Positions 24,590-34,899 of a stretch of 64,000 nt of DNA are shown in pieces. The notes under the pieces are model-generated. The model was not told the origin of the DNA, ran no database searches, and saw nothing but the letters and a program-made list of their open reading frames with translations. This stretch comes from Cladochytrium replicatum (lineage: Eukaryota; Chytridiomycota; Chytridiomycetes; Cladochytriales; Cladochytriaceae). The stretch is taken from contig JAHLKD010000030.1 in assembly GCA_025526935.1 (NCBI GenBank), positions 186,001 through 250,000 of the forward strand, in the 5' to 3' direction. Positions within the stretch are counted from its first letter, which is position 1. Each line of letters starts with the position of its first letter. Position numbers and translations under genes: made by a program.

Positions 24590-25339
24590 TTACTTCTTCT
24601 TAGACTTGGCAGCTTTTTCTGCTGCAGCCTCCTTCTCCATCTCCGCGACCATGAAGTTGATGTATTGTTCGGTGTTGAACTTGTAGCTGTTGATGTCGGT
24701 AACGACTTAGCAAATGACGAGAACCAACCGCACGCAATCCAAATTGGTGTCCACAATGACAGTTTATACAACACCGATAAGAATGTGCAATAATAGTATG
24801 TCGGTCAGATTCGGCTCAAAAAAATAGGAGTACCCAAATTACCTCCTTGTTTAGCAGCCTTCTCGGCGGTCTGACGATCAAGCATCGCTTGGTAAGCGAT
24901 CTTTCCTTCCTCCACCAACTCGCGGTGGTGGCGGTCCTCAGCAGCAGCTTTCTCTTTGGCGACTTGTCGAGTAAGAGCACCTTGTCTGTAGACACCGTAA
25001 CCCAAACCAGTGGCGAGGGCGGTGAACCTCAAGAACTGCGTAATTTAAACGTACAGCAGTTTTATCAAAGCCCCGCAAAACCACAATGTGAGAAGACCAT
25101 CCAAGACAAGCGTAAAATATAGATGGTTCGTCGCAATCGCAAAGCCGAAACCCCAATAAAGCAAAATCGTCAGTCAACAATTCTTCCCATTTCCACAGTA
25201 GCGACCGAAGTGACACATGAATGTGGACCATACGTCTGCAGTTTGTACGTGCGCTGATGGAAGCATTCCAGGATCGGCTTGCACTTACGTTGAGGGTCGT
25301 GAAGTTGATCACTTCCTTTCCAGCAGCGACGGCAGCCAT
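24590..25339 (-). CDS. Mitochondrial ATP synthase subunit e
   Basis: Small inner-membrane subunit that in other fungi supports dimerisation of F1Fo-ATP synthase and cristae shape. Three exons join to about 108 aa. The N-terminus MAAVAAGKEVINFTTLN is followed, after an intron, by FLRFTALATGLGYGVYRQG, the single transmembrane helix with the Gly-rich G-x3-G dimerisation motif. Then comes a charged coiled coil (KEKAAAEDRHHRELVEEGKI) and, after a second intron (GTAATT...GCTAAG), VVTDINSYKFNTEQYINFMV and a Lys/Ala-rich end AAEKAAKSKKK. Length and layout fit the family. Its start is 100 bp from that of the divergent RSPH14 gene. Confidence 0.88.
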
Positions 25340-25439
25340 TGATGAATAACGCAAAGGAAAAGAACTCTAAGCGGTGGTCACGCGATAGCACGGGCAAGCA
25401 CGTGTGAAACGAACACCGTCGATTCCCACAATCACCACA
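25340..25439. promoter_or_regulatory. 100-bp divergent promoter, ATP synthase e / RSPH14
   Basis: The two start codons face away from each other across 100 bp. If the in-frame ATG at 25,404 is used instead for RSPH14 the gap shrinks to 64 bp. No motif is recognised. Confidence 0.45.
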
Positions 25440-26988
25440 ATGGAAGCCAGCAAGGAGCAGAAATCAATCTACGATGATATGGACGAACTAACGCCGGAAG
25501 TTATGGCAAAAACCCTGGCACCAAAGCTGCCTCCAAATGTTGATCCAACAAAAATGGAATTAGCCTACGGTCGTGGGGCAGTCCTAAAGCTGGTTTGCTT
25601 TCAAAATCGCAAATCATCAAGATCTTACAAAATGAATAGATTTCAGGATTGACAGACAGCGATCTGTTCCACCGTCAGCAATCATTGGTGTATCTATGCG
25701 AATTGATTCACAACCCCGAGAACGTGGCCCAAGGGCTTTCACTCAGTGCGTTGCCCACTTTCGTGCTGATAAAACCACAATCTAAATCAAATCATGAAGA
25801 ACTTGTTTCAAAGCTCACGAAGATGGTCGATGATGCAGATCTAGCTATCCGCCAGAAATCCACAGAATGTCTTTGCATCATCGCGGGTAGGAATACCATC
25901 GAAAATATGTATTTCTCTGCCCGTTAAAATATCCATTAAGGCATTGCTTCAGGCCGAGCAAGCTTGGTTGAGTGCAGCTCACCGTTAGCACTTTCAAAGC
26001 TGGTAGCATCAAACGCAGCGACTCTTTCGCAATTCCTAAAGTATCAATCTAGTTTGAAGACGGGGATCTCCTTGTCCGACAAAATGCCCACGAAACATTG
26101 CGAAGAGTCACTTGTCAGCAATCAGGTTAGTTACACGGGCATCTTTTGCATGCAACACTGAACCCCACCTGGTAGGTGTCGATTGTGTGCTTTCATATGG
26201 CCTGCTTCCAATTATCGTTTCGAAAGCTCCGATGGAAAAACTGAGTGTTCAGGTGCCCATTCTTGACACTCTCCACAACCTCATACGGCTCGGAAAAGCA
26301 CCGTGGATCCCCAGAGATGCTTTGGAATCACAAGCGATGAATATGCTTACTAAGCTGATTCACATGGAAACAGTGACTGCAGTCAAAGTTGCAGCGTCTG
26401 GTTGCATAATGTCTCTGAGGTTATTTCACGGAAACCAACATGCTTGAACATTGCTGCTAAATATCACAAAGCTTTTATCCCAGCGCTAAACGCATCGCTT
26501 GTGACATCGACACCATTCCTGGACTTATCAAGCTACTGAGCGACCGTAAGGCAGCAGTGAGGGCAGCAGCTGCAGGAGCACTCATGAGGTCTTACGGACA
26601 CCAGATTCTCATCTGAAGCTAAATTTTGGTAAAATAGCATAACTATTGAATGTGATGCGAAGCGGATGATGGTTCGTGAGAATGCGGTTCACATTTTGAT
26701 GTCTCTATTGAACGACAAAAGTGAATCGGTCTTGCTCAATACGATAAAGGTAATAAACCAGGAATATTTTATCGAATACCAACTTTCCTTCAGACAATCA
26801 CGAATTGCGCGGAAGACTATCGAGGAAGGTTTCAGCTTCATGCCTGCTTAAAGAAGGTGAAGTGGACAACAGTTCTTTGGGCGAATTTTTAATACTCTTT
26901 CTAGTTGGATGCTCTCAAAGACAGTCAGAACGATATGATTGCTGAAGCCTCAAAACGTGCTATCGAGGTGATCACCTGGCGGCCATAA
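25440..26988 (+). CDS. RSPH14 (RTDR1)-like armadillo-repeat radial spoke protein
   Basis: Predicted axonemal protein. Exons read NVDPTKMELAYGRGAVLKL then, after an intron, ISGLTDSDLFHRQQSLVYLC and ELIHNPENVAQG, matching the IDPTKAPIAFGRRALPKL and LMALCDLVHDPEHV positions of animal RSPH14. ARM/HEAT helices follow: VDDADLAIRQKSTECLCIIA, LFEDGDLLVRQNAHETLRRV (reached by splicing out 51 bp ending TCTAG), VPILDTLHNLIRLGKAP, IPGLIKLLSDRKAAVRAAAA, VHILMSLLNDKSESVLLNTI, and a final MIAEASKRAIEVITWRP before the stop at 26,988, very like the animal C-terminus VIEWKP. About eight introns, all short. Presence of this gene means the organism makes a motile flagellum at some stage. Confidence 0.85.
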
Positions 26989-27061
26989 TTATAACGCAAA
27001 ATATAGTTAATTCCCACGACCGTGCGGCTTAGCTTCACTTCCTGTCAGTTTGTCTTGCCAA

Positions 27062-29123
27062 ATGGCGAGAAAGAAGACAGAAAAGAAGAGAAAGGCCCTT
27101 GCCCATTCTAAAGACGCCAATGGAGTCCAAAAGAAAGCCAAATTCGATCCAAAATCAGATGTCCTTCAAACGCTCTTGAGCTGGTTCAAGGAGCACGATG
27201 TTAAGTACGATCCGAACACAATTCACATACAAATGAATGATCCAACGGTAAGTTCATTGAAATCACTGTCGGCTGCATTTCAAAATGTCTTAAAAATGCT
27301 TTTTGTAGTACGATGGCTTCGGCATGAAGGTCACAGCGATTCGGGAAATACAAGAGGACGAAGAACTCTGCACGATATCCAAAGGGGCGATTCTGTCACC
27401 AAAAAACTGCGGGATTGCGGACATTTTGGAGGATACCGGAGTTTCTGGAACGTTGGGGCTCACAATCGCTCTCATGTACGAGATGTCACTTGGAGCACCA
27501 TCGCCCTGGTACGGCTATCTACAGTCACTCCCACGGCAAAAAGATTTCAAATCGCTCCCTCTATACTGGAGCGAAGAGCAACTGAAGCTGCTGCAAAATA
27601 CTGATCTCGAAACGATGTTGAACGAATATAAATCGTGTCTCAGGGACGATTACGAGCAGCACGTGCAGACAATCTTTTTCGAACCCACACACTCACTTTC
27701 GTTTGTGAATTCGAACATGGATCTCTTTACGTATGACTCGTTCATGTGGTGTAGCGGGCTCGTAATGTCGCGAGCGTTTCAGGTCGACGCATATCATGGA
27801 GACGCCATGGTGCCTCTTGCCGATATATTCAACGCGACGTCGTACGAACACGTCCATTTCGAGTCTGATGCGGACGTGTGTGCAGTATGCGGATCTCACG
27901 GGATGTGCGATTGCTCCATGGCGGACGAGTCAGATGCCGGGTCGGTCCCGGAACTAGAATCTGATGACGAAGGCGACGAAGAAGTACGTGAGGAGGAGAT
28001 CGAAGTGATTTCAATGCGAATGGTTCGATCTGCTTCGAAGGGAGAGGAGATTTATAACACCTATGGAAAACTGTCGAACCTCTGGCTGTTGTTCCGATAC
28101 GGATATACTGAAGTCGATAACCCGTATGATATTGTTGAGGCTCCTTATGAGGCGGTGGTCGAGTGGGTAGAAAGAAATGCACTTTACAAATCGAGCAGGA
28201 GCGAAACGAATCAACGGATGGACCTTTGGAAGAAGGTTCGAAAGAACTTTAAACATTTGTGGACAGATAAGGATGACAATGACGACGCGTATCGCAATGA
28301 TGATGACGGCTCTGATGGGGTCTCGGATAATTCAGATGAATTTTCCGGATACCAAATTTCCGTGGACGACGCTGACCTCGATGGCGATTCACAAGCAAGT
28401 GACGAACATGGTCATGATCACGGTCACGAAGCCAATGACGACGCCGAAATCGTAGATTCGGAGGATGAGGATGACGAATCGAATCAAAGCTGGTCTAGAG
28501 ACCACCAGAAGGGTCTTGCGCTATACTTTGCAAAAGATGGAAAGCCAAGCAACGAGCTTTTGTGCTTGGTTGTCGTACTTCTGGTTTCGCCTCGATTCAT
28601 CAAGGCTTTGCTCTACCTTTCGTTTTCGCAAGATAAAGGCCGTGGTGGATGCCGTGAAGACCCGGACTGCAAAGAAGACACATGCGGTTTTCCAAATCAA
28701 TTTGGGTCTGGTTGCATCGATAAGAACTGTGGTGACGCAGAATGCGCCGACTCAGAGCATGATGATGGGAAGGGGCTTTCCCATAAGCTTGAAAGCTTCT
28801 TCAGGCAAGCATTGCAGGACAAGTCATGGAGAGTTTCAAACGAGCAGGACCACAAAGATATTCAGTCTACGAATTCCGTATTGCGAGGATCGATTCGAAA
28901 CTGCCTGACTGATATAGCTAGCGATAGATTTGATATGTATCCGTCGGCTCTCGATGATGATGAGATCAAACTGGGCGATCCGTCCGTGGTAAGAAACGAA
29001 CGATGTGTGGTGCACAAACAACCAAACTTTTGCAATGTTTAGGACGCAATCACCAGGTATGCATTACAATTCGTCACTGCGGAAAAGAGAATTTTGTTGC
29101 GGACAATAAATCGTTATGATTGA
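27062..29123 (+). CDS. SET-domain lysine methyltransferase (SETD6/RKM4-like)
   Basis: Three exons (27062-27247, 27309-28988, 29043-29123) give 648 aa. A very basic N-terminus (MARKKTEKKRKALAHSKD) suggests nuclear or nucleolar location. The SET domain is of the Rubisco-LSMT type: FGMKVTAIREIQEDEELCTI, SKGAILSPKNCG, LTIALMYEMSLGAPSPWYGY, SLPLYWSEEQLKLLQNT, then VDAYHGDAMVPLADIFNATS (catalytic NHxx-like region) and GEEIYNTYGKLSNLWLLFRY with the conserved Tyr. An acidic insert sits inside the SET domain and a longer Asp/Glu/His-rich one follows. The C-terminal substrate-binding region ends, after the last intron, in RYALQFVTAEKRILLRTINR, the EKxIL motif of this family. Known relatives methylate ribosomal proteins or NF-kB; the target here is unknown. 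Confidence 0.88.
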
Positions 29124-29640
29124 AAATCGTAATTGTAACAACAAACAGTTAAACGGTTATTTTCCTGCTGTAGTGTCTTGTGTCTCGGCGACGTTAAAGG
29201 TGGAGGAATAGCCCGAGATCGACAACGAGATAATGAGCGAGGAGGATATATGTAACTCATTCTATTGAATTCATCGTCACGAATAGCAGATGCAGCAGAA
29301 GTGGGTCCAGCTTGAGGAGAAGTTAGCTTCAGCACATTTCTTCTTTGTCATAAACACAACATACCCCCATTTCCACAGCGAGTGCAGGGAGACAGGAACA
29401 TACACGACTGAGAAGTATGGCCAGCGGATTTTTGGATGCGAGTCCCCCAGTGGCGAGACTGTGCGAGCAAGAGAGATGGGAGTAGGAGTCGCCGGAACAG
29501 CTGCACTTTTGGCTTTGGGTTTCGCACCAGAATCTTGAACGGTATTGGCAGAACCTTCAACTTCGCGATCGAGTTTCTTGGCACGAACGCGGAAGATTTG
29601 AAGATTTCTTCAGAATTAAGTTTGGGAGAGTTGGCGGGAC
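29114..29640 (-). CDS. 3' part of an unidentified gene, truncated by repeats
   Basis: Two exons can be joined on the minus strand: IFRVRAKKLDREVEGSANTV, then DSGAKPKAKSAAVPATPTPI and HPKIRWPYFSVV, and after a ~68-bp intron (GTATGT...AAGAAG) NVLKLTSPQAGPTSAASAIR, DDEFNRMSYIYPPRSLSRCR and a stop at 29,114. The stop overlaps the 3' end of the SET gene by 10 bp, in convergent orientation. Upstream of about 29,640 the sequence changes to transposon-rich DNA and no start is found, so the 5' part seems lost or displaced. No domain is recognised. Plausible as coding but weak. Confidence 0.4.
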
Positions 29641-29649
29641 GGAGGCTAG

Positions 29650-31019
29650 TGAATGCCCCAACAACACACTGTTGAATCTGTGTGGACTAGTGTGTTGTTA
29701 CTGGACCAAACAGCCCACCCAAAGACTGTTGTTATATGTGTGGGACATCATCTCTATCCAACAGGGCGGTGTATGTGGGGATGATCACAGTTTGGGGAGT
29801 GATTCAGTTCTCACAAATGACAAAGAGCCTGTGTATATCAAAATCGTTAGGTGAAGGCGCCCACCAGACAAGGGTGAAGGAAAAGCAGTGTATGATGTTG
29901 GCAGTGAAGCTGAGGCGTTGGAGATCAGAAAAGAGGTGGAGTAGCAGGAGATCTGGATGATCCTAAAGAGTTGTTGCTCCAGTTGTTTCTCAGCCAGCAA
30001 GATCAAACTCATCTCTCAAATTCATTCAGTCTACAGTTGTCCTCGCGCTCATCGCCTTGTTCATCAGCGTCATGATCTAAGGCTAGCTCTTCCTTGACAC
30101 TGTGCCAACGTAATAATCAACACTTTTTGATCCTGGTGTCCTAGCTCCTAGCGGCTTTTTTTCTGACAAGTAACAGTTGAACATGTATATCCATCCATAC
30201 TTGTTGCAACTGATTGCGGTGTAGTACGTTCTAATCCGCAACACGACGCTAGAATTCGACAGTACACTTTGTGGCTTTTCAGGTGGATCAGGCAGATCTC
30301 TATGGGAATCTTTGTTCTTCAGTTCGATATGTGGCTAGGTCAGGACATGACTGCGATGTTGGCCATGATCTCCGGACCCTGTGATTTCAGATCTACCTTT
30401 CAGTCGGCCGAGTTGGAATCGTCTGCATCTAGAATGGTACAAGAGATGGTGGGGGTGCGGATGTCATGGGACAAGATGCATCAATTATACAGCATTGTTT
30501 TGGTCTAATTTATTCTTGATTACAGTAGTGCTTTTGTATTTTTGTGAGATGGTGGCACCTGTAGTTGGGAGGAGTGAAGACTGGATTTTTGGTAAGGGAT
30601 GAGGGTACTGCTTGGAAAAGACTTCCAATCTTATTGGTAGTTGGAGTTCTGTTTAATTCTGTTTCTGGTTTGTTTTAGAGTCATTTTATGTTTATTTGCA
30701 AATATTACCAGCCACATTATCAGTTGTGTGAAAACACCAATGATTCTCAATGTTGTTGTGGCATTGAGTTTCGAGTAAGCCTAGTTTAAATTTAATTCTC
30801 AAGAAATCAACAATTTAAGGGACCAAAACCAATTCCACAAAGCATTCACACCCTTGGATTCATTCAATCCAAGCAATGGCATTTCTTTTTCAAAATCTGA
30901 GTTTACTAAGCACTTGTGCTAACTTTAGTATAAACACACCAAAAGTCTCACCATCATGCAAGTCATCTTAGTTCCTCCAGTATGATCCACCATCCTCTTG
31001 CCCCTATAGAGAGACCGTT
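29650..31019. other. Start of repeat-rich block, no identifiable element
   Basis: Base composition shifts from the gene-dense arm: frames are short on all six readings and no domain is seen. Likely old transposon debris. The edge near 29,650 cuts into the preceding minus-strand gene. Confidence 0.4.
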
Positions 31020-31400
31020 TTGATATCACTTGTGCCTCTGTGCATGTTTTTTGGACCTTACGTTTCATACTTTGGTGAGTCTGCTCCATTTGTTGCCAGA
31101 TTGTTATCTCAGAGTGTCTTTTTATTTGGTCTTTGCTTGACTTTAGTACTAAACTCAAGCACTCAGCTTCATCTGCTTGAGTGTTTCTGTTATATGTTCT
31201 GTGTGGTCTCTTCTGGCTTGCACATACAACTTCTCGCATTGGGATGCTGTTCTTGCAAATTCCTATGTGTGAGTTCAGACCTCAGGCACGTATGTTTGTT
31301 TGTTGGTATAGTGATTCAAGCCTTTGTTGCTGCTCCTGTGTTGCCCTTCTATCAGTCATCCCCCAGTAGTTTATGCTCCATCTCCTTACGTTGTTGGGTT
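31020..31400 (+). mobile_element. LINE 3' fragment (decayed)
   Basis: The frame reads VSYFGESAPFVARLL, which parallels VSYFGGSAPCVLPG in the better-preserved LINE at 46.8 kb, in the region just after its FRYLGHYF motif. The match is short and the flanks are decayed, so the extent is approximate. Confidence 0.4.
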
Positions 31401-31409
31401 TTGGAGAAT

Positions 31410-31560
31410 GATCAGAACAAACTTATTGTAGTGGTTGCACGTGCATCTGCCGAACCACTGAAAGGGTTTGGTTTGAACCTTGCAGTCGGTAAAACCTTTT
31501 TGCACTGTGAGTTCTTTTCTGCTAAACAAAAACTCTTATGAAGAAAACTTATAATTCAAC
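31410..31560 (+). repeat. tRNA-derived SINE-like repeat, copy 1
   Basis: About 150 bp, alignable by eye with the reverse complement of 47,618-47,768 from GATCAGAACAAA to ATAATTCAAC. The head has TGTAGTGGTTGCACG, like a tRNA A box, and GGTTTGAACC about 40 bases on, like a B box. The shared body continues TTGCAGTCGGTAAAACC and TTCTTTTCTGCTAAACAAAA. Two copies with a common tRNA-like head and unrelated body fit a SINE. Confidence 0.5.
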
Positions 31561-33294
31561 AAAGTTTCAGCTTGTCACAAAGATCACATTTTCTTATGCC
31601 TATTGTTTCCTCATCCATTATGATACATTTGCAGTTTTAGCTGTTGTGCATAATAGTCCAATTAGTGTCAAGTTTTACTCTGACCAAGTTTTGAACCTGT
31701 TACTTCCTTCCCCAACATCTCCAAGCTGTGTTTCTTTGTTTGTTTCTGCTTTATCGTCTTTCCCAATTATTGCCAAACCCCAGTCCATGTTGTAGGAATT
31801 GTTATGCTTGCCCAGGCTGAATGGTGTGCAGTAAACCAAGTTCTCTAGAGCCATAGTGCGAGGGGAATGCACACAAACAAAAGTCAGAATGCATTTCCAC
31901 AGAGGGTCTTGTCAAATTTGCCACTGGCTCTTCCCGGAAACAGATAGGTCTACCATTTGGCCGTTTAACTGTTGCTTCAGAGGAATCACAGTCCTCTCTA
32001 AACTCTACATAACACTGCCCTGAGAGCAAGACTTCCTCTACACGCTCTTCCTAACACATTTGGCATCCTTTTCAATGGTTCTCAAAAGTAGTGAAGCTGG
32101 GCCAACAGGGTACCCCAATAGTACACCTCAGCTACTCTCTGAATATAGAATTCAGCTACCACGTCTCCTTCTGCAGGTGCTCCAATTGCCACCATCTCAC
32201 CCCGACCAATAGCCGAGTGTTGCACTAGTAAGCCTCCAGCAGGGAGGAAGCTGTTGATGGGCTGCATCTGCTGCTTTATTTCTGGATTCACCAGCCACTG
32301 TGAGCCTTAGCGGTATGCAAGTTGTTCAATCATCTCAAGAAGCGCTTTTGTGGTTCTTCTCACAAATCCACCAATCTTGTGACAGAAACACCAGGCAGAG
32401 CCAAGCAGAATCACCCTATTTGACTGATCAGTTAGTTGCTCTACAATCCAAACCGAGTTGCGCCGAAGCCAAGGAAGCCACCGCCAGTGCATATCTGCAG
32501 AGTCAGGTTGCGTTTGCTTTTGAGGGAGGATAGGAACCTAGTGTGATGGTGGTATCTTGCACTGAAGTCCATACTCATGCATAATTCCAAGGACTCAAGC
32601 TGTGTTGTCCCACCTGGCGTTGACGTTGTGTGCACTGCAAATGTGGCATAGAAAGAGAGTTGGGGAAAGAGTTGGGAATGGGATTTCCTTTCTTTTGTTT
32701 AGAATTCAATTAATTTTTGATTTGTTTAGAATTTATTTTTTGATTTGTTTAGAGTTTAAATAATTTTTGATTTGTGAATAATTCTAGTTCTACAATTCAA
32801 ATTCCTCTTAAGAGACAACAGAATGAGCAGAGTGCTCGTGTGAGTCAAATTGAGACTTCAAAGAATCTTATCTTTTGTGATTCTACTTAACACATGAAGA
32901 ATGCTTGTGAGCATTTAACTAGATATAAGAATGAAGGAAAGGTTGCCATTGGAGGAGATAATCATATTTATTACCCTGGAGAAGGTGATTATGTTGGAGG
33001 AAAAGTTAAGCCTAACTGGAAACAAGGTGGCATGAAAGCATTAATAGATGCAAGATATGGAATTACTCTCAGTGCTTCCTGCTCAGTGATTGTTGCGGTG
33101 TTGTGGCTGCCACTCGATGCAATGATCTTCAAGCAGGCTGATGTCTGTAGAACTTACGAAATTTTTTGTGTGTATTTGTGTATTCACGTGTTCCTAATCT
33201 CTCTCCCCACTCCTCTCACTCCCGCCGGCAACATCCACAAATAGAAAGGTGATAAAAAATAAAACGAAGTGAAAAAGAACTTCACGTCCATTTC
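31561..33294. other. Repeat debris, AT-rich direct repeats
   Basis: No gene is supported. At 32,690-32,790 the phrase TTTTTGATTTGTTTAGA recurs about three times. A frame at 32,894-33,244 (KVAIGGDNHIYYPGEGDYVG) is open but unidentified. Confidence 0.4.
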
Positions 33295-33960
33295 TCAATA
33301 AAAAACAATCAGTTCCTCCAAGAGTCTTGAAGGGGTGGCCGGATCCTGGAACTCCGCAACTGCAAAACCAAGGGCCAACTGCCTGTACTGTATCAAACGC
33401 AAGAGAGTTATTTTCAGTGCAGGTGCTTCTGACTCAGGATCGACATCCATACTCTGCGACAATGGTCCCACACTCACTGAAGCTACTCTAGGTGTTACTA
33501 TGCGTGCAGCCCAAGCAGCAGTCAAAAATGGCTCAAGATCAGGAGCCGTATCGTCCAACGGGACACCATACACAATCAACACTCTTGCTCAGTCAACAGT
33601 GTGCATCTCCTTTGCTGCACTGTGCCCTCTCTTGTAAACAGGGAAACGCTGGCCGCTCTGAAGATAACCTCATTTTCAGTAGCAACTGGGAACTGCACTG
33701 GATAGTCGCAACGGCCAGTGAGACGCATCGGCAGTATCAAACAAACCCCGGTACAATGAGCAAGATCAAGACCTGCATTCGTAGCGATCCTCTCCACTGC
33801 AATAATACTTTTGTTGGTGATTCCACAAAGCTCTGCTGACACTGAGATTACACGGCCCATCAGATCTGCATCTCCCACCAGCTCTTCCTCCCTTTCTGAA
33901 TCATACTCCACCCTCTCAATTCCACTTGAGGCTGACCTGGTGTTTTGCTGGGTCTTTTAG
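33295..33960 (-). other. Unidentified open region, probably transposon-derived
   Basis: Two consecutive minus-strand frames (33,911-33,576 and 33,582-33,295) read like parts of one protein: QQNTRSASSGIERVEYDSER, GRVISVSAELCGITNKS, then MLIVYGVPLDDTAPDLEPFL and a run to RLLEELIVFY. A one-step frame change joins them. The content resembles the capsid-like first frame of a retroelement, but no zinc knuckle or other marker is present, so this is a guess. Confidence 0.3.
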
Positions 33961-34590
33961 AACCACTTTTTGTGTGATATCTCCGCGTGTCGCATCCGCA
34001 GATTCCTGCTCATCTCGTGATTTTAAGTCAATAATCAAAACTATTTCCAAGATTGCCTTGACTTACCTTCCTGCTGCGAATTGTTGCAACTGCAGTATGC
34101 CTTGCCTCTCAATTCATGAGGTTGCGAACAAGATTTAAAGACCGCAACACCGCCTGCAGGAAGGTTCTGATCCCGCTGAGCACGCCGCCCTGGCCTGCTT
34201 GAGGTTTAATTGATCTGAGAGCAGATCTGGTGATGTATAATTGACACAAAAAATTGATCCCAGAGAGATCAGACCTCAATCAGTGATTAAAATTGGCAGC
34301 TGCGATTCCAGCGGTAGTATTTGTGCTCCTCTACGGTGGGTAGTTTGGGAGATATCACAGGTTGAAGTTCTACTGATTTCTGTTTGCTCTCCTGTGAAAT
34401 GCTTTTTTTGCTGGCGACTCCCATAGTGGAGGGAGGGAGTATTTTCTCTATCATAATTTAAATGGTTAAGAGTCTCTGAGAAGCACAGCATTTTCAAAGT
34501 GAATCAGAAATGCCATGAAAGTCGTACCAATAAATATCACCTGCTTGTGCAATATCCTCTGCTTGTGCAATATCCTAATACAAGTGTTAA

Positions 34591-34702
34591 TATGTTGAAA
34601 GTCGTAGGAATGGAAAATATTATGGTGAGCCCGCCTAACGAATCTATATGTTGAAATTCGTAGGAATGGAAAATATTATGGTGAGCCCGCCTAACGTATC
34701 TA
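34591..34702. repeat. 56-bp direct repeat, two units
   Basis: The unit beginning TATGTTGAAAGTCGTAGGAA occurs at 34,591 and again at 34,647 (TATGTTGAAATTCGTAGGAA), with only one or two differences through GGTGAGCCCGCCTAACG. Just upstream, CTGCTTGTGCAATATCCT is also duplicated. Confidence 0.8.
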
Positions 34703-34730
34703 CACTAACTTGTGCGCAAATCACCACATG

Positions 34731-34810
34731 CACATTTCGAAAAATAAAAAACCACATTGTGCACATTTCGAAAAATAAAAAACCACGTTGTGCACATTTC
34801 GAAAATTTTC
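34731..34810. repeat. 31-bp tandem repeat beside the tRNA
   Basis: Starts of CACATTTCGAAAA lie at 34,731, 34,762 and 34,793, an exact 31-bp period of about 2.5 units. The array sits 12 bp beyond the 3' end of the minus-strand tRNA-Glu and includes the T-run that could end its transcription. Confidence 0.8.
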
Positions 34811-34822
34811 CATCTTGTGTTG

Positions 34823-34894
34823 CTCCCTCGCCGGGAATCGAACCCGGGCCGTCTCGGTGAGAGCGAGAAATCCTAGCCACTGGACCACGAAGGA
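34823..34894 (-). tRNA. tRNA-Glu (anticodon CTC)
   Basis: 72 nt. The 7-bp acceptor stem TCCTTCG/CGAGGGA pairs throughout, with one G-U pair. The D arm includes GTCCAGTGGCTAGGAT, the anticodon stem TCTCG/CGAGA encloses loop CTCTCAC with CTC at 34-36, and the T arm CCCGGGTTCGAATCCCGG is complete. The identity follows from the anticodon and the Glu-type D arm. No intron. It lies within the transposon-rich block and looks functional. Confidence 0.93.
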
Positions 34895-34899
34895 CACAA

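Noticed and set aside
25964-26110. Frameshift in RSPH14
   Set aside because: A 51-bp GTAGCA...TCTAG intron restores KLFEDGDLLVRQNAHE, so the gene is intact.
34644-34880. Short protein frames across the tRNA
   Set aside because: Their content is the tRNA read as protein.
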